12,048 nt of DNA from Chloroflexi bacterium RBG_13_51_52 (lineage in GTDB: Bacteria > Chloroflexota > Dehalococcoidia > Dehalococcoidales > RBG-16-60-22). Position 1 is the stretch's first letter. Each line of letters opens with the position of its first letter. The translations under genes were made by a program, and so were the position numbers. Where the stretch lies: the NCBI GenBank assembly GCA_001796525.1, contig MGMT01000067.1, forward strand, positions 1-12,048, written 5' to 3'. Shown piece by piece: positions 7,308 through 12,048 of this stretch. The notes beneath the pieces were generated by a model. It searched no databases. It saw only the letters and a list, made by a program, of their open reading frames with translations, and had not been told where the DNA came from.

Positions 7308-8103
7308 CTTTGAAAAACTGGGAATAGTAGTTAAATACGAATTTTTAAAGCATATCCGCCGCCGCCGCCTTTATATAGTATTGGGGATAGCGCTGCTGGT
7401 CGAGTTGCTGGTGCTTATCCTGATTCGATTGCTTAGTGGGAGTTTTCCAAGTGATGTAATGGTAATGGCGGCTGCTCTTACGGCAGGGCCTAGCCTGGCG
7501 GCAATCGGAGCTATCTTTTTTGCCGGAGACGCTATTGCTGGGGAGTTTGAGAGTAAAACTGGTTTCCTGCTCTTTGTTAATCCGATTAAACGCATGGTGT
7601 TATGGGCCGGTAAATACCTGGCGGGCTTTATCGCAGTGGCTGCGCTTATTGTGTTTACATATATCATTGTTGTTATCGCCCTGCTGGTAATATATCAGGA
7701 AGTACCCGTGGAAATACTAAAGTCGTTCGGGTTGTGCCTCCTATATGCCTCCGCTGTCCTCTCGGTAACCTTTTTCTTCAGCGCTGTATCTAAAGGCTCT
7801 ATGGGAGCGACCGTAATGTCACTTCTCTTTCTTTTCGTGATTTGTGGTATCTTAGAGAGTGTGCTTGGTTCCACCGGCAAGCCCTACTGGTATATTCTTT
7901 CTGCCGGGGGAGACAGCATAACTATGGTTTTTGGAAGTATTCAAGAGTTGTTGTCGAGTTTAGGCATGACAGGTCAATTCGGCAATATGATGGAGAATTT
8001 TAAACCGCTTGATATCGGACTGGCGGCTTGGGGTATGGTAATCTATCTGGTAGTGGGTTTTGTCGCCAGTATCTGGATTAGCAATCGCCGCCAGTTGGCT
8101 TAA
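7300..8103 (+). CDS. ABC-2 type transporter permease
   Basis: This is the membrane subunit partnering the ATPase just upstream. The 267-residue product has a basic cytoplasmic N-terminus (KYEFLKHIRRRR) and six hydrophobic segments at about 24-43, 53-76, 107-131, 143-163, 168-190 and 238-260. Between segments 2 and 3 it has DAIAGEFESKTGFLLFVNPIKR, the typical ABC-2 coupling region (I-A-G-E-F-E-x-K-T, then P-I-x-R). It starts at TTG 7300, inside the end of the ATPase gene, with AGGAGG at 7289-7294 spaced 5 nt, which supports this start strongly. No substrate can be assigned; the nearest functional groups are bacteriocin self-protection or efflux permeases. No partner peptide gene was seen nearby. 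Confidence 0.9.
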   Translation: MSDFEKLGIVVKYEFLKHIRRRRLYIVLGIALLVELLVLILIRLLSGSFPSDVMVMAAALTAGPSLAAIGAIFFAGDAIAGEFESKTGFLLFVNPIKRMVLWAGKYLAGFIAVAALIVFTYIIVVIALLVIYQEVPVEILKSFGLCLLYASAVLSVTFFFSAVSKGSMGATVMSLLFLFVICGILESVLGSTGKPYWYILSAGGDSITMVFGSIQELLSSLGMTGQFGNMMENFKPLDIGLAAWGMVIYLVVGFVASIWISNRRQLA

Positions 8104-8106
8104 TAC

Positions 8107-8144
8107 AAATAATAAAAAATAGAACCCGACTGGTAAAGTCGGGT
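8107..8144 (-). terminator. Intrinsic terminator, best orientation for rpmB
   Basis: An eight-pair stem, ACCCGACT (8124-8131) with AGTCGGGT (8137-8144), encloses loop GGTAA. Read on the minus strand the stem is followed by TTCTATTTTTTATTATTT, a strong T-tract, 37 nt after the rpmB stop. On the plus strand it is followed only by CAGGTTTAAAAA, so it can stop the exporter transcript weakly at best. It sits between two converging units and probably serves both. Confidence 0.8.
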
Positions 8145-8181
8145 CAGGTTTAAAAATAACTAATAAAAAATTACAGGAGGT

Positions 8182-8367
8182 CTAGACATTAGCCGTTTTG
8201 TTTTGTGTACGCAGGCACCTCGTACAGACGTTCAATTGTTTCATCTTGCCGTTGACCATTATTCTGGCGGGATGAATATTAGCCGTCCAGTCCCGCTTGG
8301 TATGTCTTTTAGAATGGCTGACGTTATGACCGTATTGTGGTATTTTACCACATAAATCGCACTTCAA
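8182..8367 (-). CDS. rpmB: Large ribosomal subunit protein bL28
   Basis: bL28 is a small component of the 50S subunit. The 61-residue product begins MKCDLCGKIPQYGHNVSHS, continues HTKRDWTANIHPARI and ends near VCTRCLRT. It carries two Cys pairs (Cys3/Cys6 and Cys48/Cys51), so it is the zinc-binding (C+) form. The start is TTG at 8367-8365 on the minus strand, preceded by AAAGGAGAAAAGGG; no ATG is available in a suitable place. The gene is transcribed away from the fatty acid kinase operon, from a candidate promoter at 8421-8449, and ends at the terminator described at 8107-8144. rpmB next to a FakA-like gene is a neighbourhood known from several Gram-positive lineages. Confidence 0.95.
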   Translation of the reverse strand: MKCDLCGKIPQYGHNVSHSKRHTKRDWTANIHPARIMVNGKMKQLNVCTRCLRTQNKTANV

Positions 8368-8420
8368 TTTCCCTTTTCTCCTTTAATATCAAACCGAGGT
8401 ATTGCAAATTCCACTGATAA

Positions 8421-8449
8421 ATAGTAACATAATGCATCGAGATTAGCAA
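8421..8449 (-). promoter_or_regulatory. Candidate sigma-70-type promoter for rpmB
   Basis: On the minus strand, TTGCTA (8449-8444) and TACTAT (8426-8421) are separated by exactly 17 nt; each matches the consensus at four of six positions. The predicted leader to the TTG start is about 45 nt. It is weak by sequence alone but well placed in the divergent gap. Confidence 0.4.
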
Positions 8450-8460
8450 GCAATACGTCC

Positions 8461-8489
8461 TTGGTGGGAATATTAATCAAACGTATAAA
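8461..8489 (+). promoter_or_regulatory. Candidate sigma-70-type promoter for fakA
   Basis: TTGGTG (8461-8466) and TATAAA (8484-8489) are spaced 17 nt; the -10 matches five of six, the -35 only three of six. The start of transcription would lie near 8496, leaving a very short leader that barely contains the AAGGATGG ribosome site, which lowers confidence. Its -35 lies 11 nt from that of the opposing rpmB promoter. Confidence 0.35.
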
Positions 8490-8508
8490 CTGGCAAGGAT
8501 GGTAGAAA

Positions 8509-10143
8509 ATGAGCGAAACGAATAGCATTGCGGGGCAGGTACTGCGGGACATGTTTTCCACAGCCACAAGCTGGCTTGAAAAGAGTTCCGCCGATATAGA
8601 TGCTTTGAATGTCTTCCCGGTACCCGATGGCGATACCGGTACCAATATGATGCTTACTATGCGGTCTACGATGGAGGAAGCCTATCGCGCCCCCGATAAT
8701 AGCGCCTCCGCTATCGCCCATGCCATGGCAAAAGGCGCTCTCATGGGCGCCCGCGGCAATAGCGGCGTCATCCTGTCGCAGATATGGCGTGGCATGGCGC
8801 AGGGGCTGGATGGCAAGGAGTCTTTCAACGCCGCCGAGATGGCTGAAGCTTTACTGAAATCAGCGGATATTGCCTATAAGGGCGTGAGTAATCCGGTTGA
8901 AGGCACTATGCTTACGGTAATGAAAGATGCCGCAAAAGAAGCTAAAGCGCAGGTTGACCGGGGCGAAGAGGATGTAATAGGCTTGCTGGAAGCCGTGGTA
9001 AACGCCGCCGGCGATTCCGTAGCCAGAACCCCCCGCCTGCTTAAAGTCTTAAAAGATGCCGGCGTGGTTGATGCCGGCGGTCAGGGGCTCTATACCATCC
9101 TGGAAGGAGCACTGCGTTTTCTCAAAGGTGAACTGGAGTTGATGCGTCTGCGCAAACCGCAAATAATTGTCAGCGATCTGCCCTCAACAGTGCCCCTGCC
9201 TCAGGCTACGGGAGTGGATGAAGTGCCCTTCGGTTATTGCACCGAGTTTCTTCTAAAAGGCGAGAAATTGGAGCCGGAGTCTATCAGCAAACGACTGGAG
9301 AAGAAAGGCGAATCGCTGATTGTCGTCGGTGATGAATCGGCGGTGCGCATCCACATCCATACTCTTGAACCCGGCAGCATCGTCCAATTCGCCACCAAGC
9401 TGGGCACGCTGCACCAGGTAAGCATCAGGAATATGGATGAGCAGCACCAGGACTTTTTAGAGATGCAGAAAGAAAGAATGCCGACTACCGATACAGCCGT
9501 TATCGCGGTAGCTTCGGGGGATGGCTTGAAGGATGTTTTCGGCAGTCTGGGAGCCGCCGCCGTTATACCCGGCGGTCAGACGATGAATCCGAGCACCAAA
9601 GATATCCTCCAGGCTGTGCAGTCGGTGCCTTCGGAAAATGTTATCATTTTACCCAACAATAAAAACATCATCCTCACCGCCGGCCAGGTTGAATCATTAA
9701 CCGAAAAGAAAATCAAGGTAGTGCCGACCAGAACGATTCCGCAGGGTGTTGTTGCCTTGCTGGCATTCGATTATGAGGCGGACTTTAAAACCAACGCCGA
9801 GATTATGGAAAAAGCCCTTTCTTCGGTAAAGACTATCGAGGTAACAAAGTCGGTGCGTGCTACCAGGATAAACGGATTACATATCAAACGGAAACAGCCT
9901 ATAGGTTTGCTGGATGACGAGCTCATCGCCGCCGGCGATACCGACCTTGATGTTATCAATAAAATCCTGGACAAGCTGGATATGAAAGAGGCTGAGGTCG
10001 TTACTATCTATTACGGGGAGGATGTTCAGGCTGAAGAAGCTGAAAAAATAAGCGCCAGCATCACCGAACAATATACAAATCTGCAGGTTGAATTGATTAA
10101 GGGTAACCAACCACATTATAGTTATATTCTTTCCATAGAATAA
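8509..10143 (+). CDS. fakA: Fatty acid kinase FakA-like protein (DhaL/DAK2 domain)
   Basis: FakA phosphorylates fatty acids bound to FakB (DegV) proteins, giving acyl-phosphate for phospholipid synthesis. The 544-residue product has the three-part layout of the family. The N-terminal DhaL kinase domain (about 1-205) has the Mg-nucleotide motif NVFPVPDGDTGTNM (34-47, Asp40 and Asp42), GARGNSGVILSQIWRG (80-95) and DAGGQGLYTILEG. The middle domain has FGYCTEF (Cys244) and VRIHIHTLEPG (His282, His284), matching the Cys and two His reported as a zinc/catalytic site in Staphylococcus aureus FakA. The C-terminal domain (about 325-544) has LPNNKNIILTAGQ and VVPTRTIPQGVVALLAF. ATG 8509 follows AAGGATGG. 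Two DegV genes follow 20 and 8 nt apart, which supports the kinase role. The symbol is by homology; older names are yloV or dak2. Confidence 0.93.
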   Translation: MSETNSIAGQVLRDMFSTATSWLEKSSADIDALNVFPVPDGDTGTNMMLTMRSTMEEAYRAPDNSASAIAHAMAKGALMGARGNSGVILSQIWRGMAQGLDGKESFNAAEMAEALLKSADIAYKGVSNPVEGTMLTVMKDAAKEAKAQVDRGEEDVIGLLEAVVNAAGDSVARTPRLLKVLKDAGVVDAGGQGLYTILEGALRFLKGELELMRLRKPQIIVSDLPSTVPLPQATGVDEVPFGYCTEFLLKGEKLEPESISKRLEKKGESLIVVGDESAVRIHIHTLEPGSIVQFATKLGTLHQVSIRNMDEQHQDFLEMQKERMPTTDTAVIAVASGDGLKDVFGSLGAAAVIPGGQTMNPSTKDILQAVQSVPSENVIILPNNKNIILTAGQVESLTEKKIKVVPTRTIPQGVVALLAFDYEADFKTNAEIMEKALSSVKTIEVTKSVRATRINGLHIKRKQPIGLLDDELIAAGDTDLDVINKILDKLDMKEAEVVTIYYGEDVQAEEAEKISASITEQYTNLQVELIKGNQPHYSYILSIE

Positions 10144-10163
10144 AATAGAAAGGCGGTACCGGG

Positions 10164-11003
10164 ATGGCAGTGAAAATTGTAACGGATACTTTATCTGATA
10201 TTACCGGTGACCTGGCAGCGCAGCTGGGGATTACCGTAGTGCCGTTATATGTACGCTTCGGGGAAGAAGTGTACCGCGACCGAGTTGATATTTCCAGCGA
10301 GGATTTTTACCGCAGGCTGGTAAATGAGCCTAAACTACCTTCAACGACGCAGCCAACCCCCAACGATTTTGCCGAGGTTTATAGGAAACTGGCGCAGGAA
10401 ACCGACGAAATCCTGGTGATTGTTGTCTCCAGCAAGCTTAGCGGCACCTACCAGTCGGCAATGCAGGCCAAGGAATATGTTAAAGATAAATGCCGTATTG
10501 AAGTGGTAGATTCGATGACCGTGGCTATGGGGGAAGGTCTGATTGTTGTCTCGGCGGTTAATGCGATTAAAAAAGGAGCGGGTTTAGACCAGGCAGCAGA
10601 GATGGTGCGTAAGGCTCATGACCGTTCGCACCTTATTGCTTATTTTGACACACTTAAATATCTGGCTAAAGGCGGGCGTATCGGTAAAGCCAAGGAATTC
10701 CTGGGTGCGATGTTGTCTGTCAAGCAGATACTCACCGTCAGGGATGGAGAGATGGCGCCGCTGACGAGAGTGCGTTCCATGCGGGCGGGACTGGATTATC
10801 TTACCAGCGTTGTTGCCAGCTATCAGAATAGAATAGAAGGACTGGCTGTGGAACATACCACCAACCCTGAAGATGCGGATGTACTGGTAGAACGGCTTGA
10901 TGCCATCTTCCCTAAGGCTCGCATCTTACGTTCGATAATCAGTCCTGTAATCGGTACCTATTCCGGACCAAACGCAATGGCGCTAACGATTCTGGAAGCG
11001 TAA
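10164..11003 (+). CDS. DegV family fatty-acid-binding protein (FakB-like), variant with Tyr at the conserved His
   Basis: DegV/FakB proteins hold one fatty acid and present its carboxylate to FakA. The 279-residue product shows the family order: KIVTDTLSDI (4-13), VVPLYVRFGEEVYRD, STTQPTPNDF (60-69, usually TSQPS), VVSSKLSGTYQSA (87-99), VVDSMTVAMGEG, FDTLKYLAKGGRIGKA (161-176), and the Arg-containing TRVRSMRAGLDYL (201-213). The C-terminal motif reads SPVIGTYSGPNAMAL, with Tyr266 where the family usually has His in GTHTGPG; that His belongs to the head-group hydrogen-bond network in staphylococcal FakB. The fold is clearly kept, so it may bind a different ligand or be a non-phosphorylated carrier. 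It starts 20 nt after fakA with AAAGG and GGCGG upstream. Confidence 0.92.
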   Translation: MAVKIVTDTLSDITGDLAAQLGITVVPLYVRFGEEVYRDRVDISSEDFYRRLVNEPKLPSTTQPTPNDFAEVYRKLAQETDEILVIVVSSKLSGTYQSAMQAKEYVKDKCRIEVVDSMTVAMGEGLIVVSAVNAIKKGAGLDQAAEMVRKAHDRSHLIAYFDTLKYLAKGGRIGKAKEFLGAMLSVKQILTVRDGEMAPLTRVRSMRAGLDYLTSVVASYQNRIEGLAVEHTTNPEDADVLVERLDAIFPKARILRSIISPVIGTYSGPNAMALTILEA

Positions 11004-11011
11004 AATTTATA

Positions 11012-11851
11012 ATGACTGTCAGGATTGTCACCGATAGCGTCGCCGATATTCCTCCTCAGATAGTTGCTGAACTTGGTATTTCCATCATTCCGATACTGGT
11101 ACGTTTCGGTGAACAAACCTACCGTGATGGTATCGATATTACCAACGACCAGTTTTACGAAAGACTGGTAAACAGTAAAATCCCGCCCACTACCGCCGTG
11201 CCTTCACTGGACATGTTCGCCCGGACATACGCCAGGCTTGCCGAGGAAACGGACGAAATTCTCGTCATCATGCTTAGCTCCAAACTTAGCGGAGTTTATA
11301 ATGCGGCTTTACAGAGCGCCAGTCTGATAGAAAACGAATGCCGCATCGAGGTGCTTGATTCCCAATGTGCCGTCATGGCGGAGGGATTTGTCGTTATCCG
11401 GGCGGCGCAGGCGGCTAAAGAGGGGGCAAGTCTGGATGAAGTAATCGAGGTTGTGCATCGCAACCTGCCGCGGGTAGATATGCGGGCCGCTTTTGATACT
11501 CTGGAGTATCTCAAGCGCGGCGGACGTATCGGCAAAGCAACGGCATTACTGGGGTCGCTCCTCAAGGTGAATCCTATTATCACCTTAAAAGATGGCCTGG
11601 TAGAGCCGGCCGGACGGGCGCGTTCCAGGGCAAAGGCGATGGATCACCTCTATGAGTTCGCAGCGGGCTATTCTCATATTGAAGAACTGGCGGTGGAAGA
11701 GGCCGCCTGTCCTGAAGATGGTAATCTCCTGGTGAAACGCCTCGGTGAGATATTCCCTGAAGAACGTATCTATCGCTCCCGTACTACGCCGGTCATCGGT
11801 ACGCATACCGGACCCGGCCTGCTGCTGGTAGCGGTGCTGGGCGACAAATAA
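11012..11851 (+). CDS. DegV family fatty-acid-binding protein (FakB-like), second tandem copy
   Basis: This is a second 279-residue DegV protein, alike along its whole length to the preceding one (for example YVRFGEEVYRDR versus LVRFGEQTYRDG, and FDTLEYLKRGGRIGKA), so the pair is a tandem duplication. It has RIVTDSVADI (4-13), PTTAVPSLDMF (59-69, with Ala-Val where Ser-Gln is usual), MLSSKLSGVYNAA, and the complete C-terminal TTPVIGTHTGPG with His265. Arg202 and Arg204 lie in GRARSRAKAM. It starts 8 nt after the first copy with no clear ribosome site (GGAAG at 10994-10998 is rather far), which suggests translational coupling. By motif retention at the C-terminus this is the more canonical FakB partner, though its 60s loop is less canonical than that of its neighbour. 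Confidence 0.93.
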   Translation: MTVRIVTDSVADIPPQIVAELGISIIPILVRFGEQTYRDGIDITNDQFYERLVNSKIPPTTAVPSLDMFARTYARLAEETDEILVIMLSSKLSGVYNAALQSASLIENECRIEVLDSQCAVMAEGFVVIRAAQAAKEGASLDEVIEVVHRNLPRVDMRAAFDTLEYLKRGGRIGKATALLGSLLKVNPIITLKDGLVEPAGRARSRAKAMDHLYEFAAGYSHIEELAVEEAACPEDGNLLVKRLGEIFPEERIYRSRTTPVIGTHTGPGLLLVAVLGDK

Positions 11852-11953
11852 GTCTTACTGCCTCTTGGACATCTTCTTTAAATCTAATGAATCTTGTTAC
11901 CTGATAATATTTAATTTCTTTTTTTATATCTCTTTGAAAGGGGAGTGCGCAGC

Positions 11954-11976
11954 GAGAGGGGGCGCAGCCCCCTCTC
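11954..11976 (+). repeat. Strong hairpin downstream of the degV pair, possible terminator
   Basis: GAGAGGGGGC (11954-11963), loop GCA, GCCCCCTCTC (11967-11976): ten perfect pairs. It is followed by ATTTAATTT on the plus strand, so it might terminate the fakA-degV transcript, though the T-run is short and the stem begins 102 nt after the last stop. The design matches the argB hairpin (C-GNA-G loop, AT-rich spacer, then TTCCCCC), which favours a dispersed repeat. The stretch 11852-11953 between the last gene and this hairpin shows no gene; it is AT-rich with a T-run near 11916-11925 but no stem before it. Confidence 0.7.
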
Positions 11977-11984
11977 ATTTAATT

Positions 11985-12041
11985 TCCCCCACTCAAACAT
12001 TTTAAAAATGGAATACAAAATACATCTGTTTGAGAGGGGGA
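11985..12041. repeat. 57-bp imperfect inverted repeat with AT-rich centre
   Basis: The left arm TCCCCCACTCAAACA (11985-11999) and right arm TGTTTGAGAGGGGGA (12027-12041) are complementary at 14 of 15 positions, enclosing 27 nt of AT-rich sequence. It is non-coding. It could be a long hairpin, a miniature inverted-repeat element, or part of the same repeat family as the neighbouring hairpin. The window ends 7 nt later, so its full extent is unknown. Confidence 0.65.
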
Positions 12042-12048
12042 TAAAGGG

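Noticed and set aside
8175..8181. Perfect AGGAGGT ribosome-site-like motif on the plus strand
   Set aside because: No plus-strand reading frame follows; it lies just past the rpmB stop codon and is most likely chance.
11894..11930. Possible promoter TTGTTA ... TATATC right of degV
   Set aside because: The spacing is 25 nt, far outside the usual range, and no gene follows within the window.
11793..11978. Small minus-strand frame over the end of the second degV gene
   Set aside because: It crosses a confirmed gene end and the GC hairpin, has low-complexity content and no convincing start site.

Overview
The window carries an arginine biosynthesis cluster followed by a small ABC exporter and a fatty-acid-kinase locus. 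Gene content, roughly 50% GC, mixed ATG/GTG/TTG starts and a 61-residue zinc-ribbon L28 suggest a bacterium of the Chloroflexota (Dehalococcoidia-like). I infer this from the overall look and gene order, not from a search; a Firmicutes-type lineage is the main alternative.

Region 1 (1-6535, all +). Partial argJ, argB, argD, an unnamed gene, argG and argH. Together they cover acetyl transfer and recycling (ArgJ), acetylglutamate phosphorylation (ArgB), transamination (ArgD), and the last two steps from citrulline to arginine (ArgG, ArgH). argC and argF/carbamoyltransferase are not in view. Spacing is tight (3 to 28 nt) except between argB and argD, where a 134-nt gap holds two GC-rich hairpins that look like a dispersed intergenic repeat. 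The unnamed gene between argD and argG encodes a membrane-anchored protein with an apparent alpha/beta-hydrolase nucleophile elbow (GESTG). It is the least explained gene here.

Region 2 (6582-8144). An ABC ATPase of the BcrA/lantibiotic-immunity type, with Glu in place of the Q-loop Gln, overlaps the gene for its six-helix ABC-2 permease by 8 nt. A hairpin follows whose best T-tract lies on the minus strand, so it probably terminates rpmB and may also stop leftward/rightward read-through.

Region 3 (8182-11851). rpmB (L28, minus) diverges from a rightward unit of a FakA-type fatty acid kinase and two tandem DegV/FakB fatty-acid-binding proteins. A pair of back-to-back promoter candidates sits in the 141-nt gap. 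FakA phosphorylates fatty acids held by FakB proteins, so this is a self-contained kinase with two carriers. The first carrier has Tyr where the second has the conserved C-terminal His.

Region 4 (11852-12048). No gene seen; it contains a strong hairpin resembling the one after argB, and a 57-bp imperfect inverted repeat running to the window end.

I see no rRNA, tRNA, CRISPR array, transposase or integrase.
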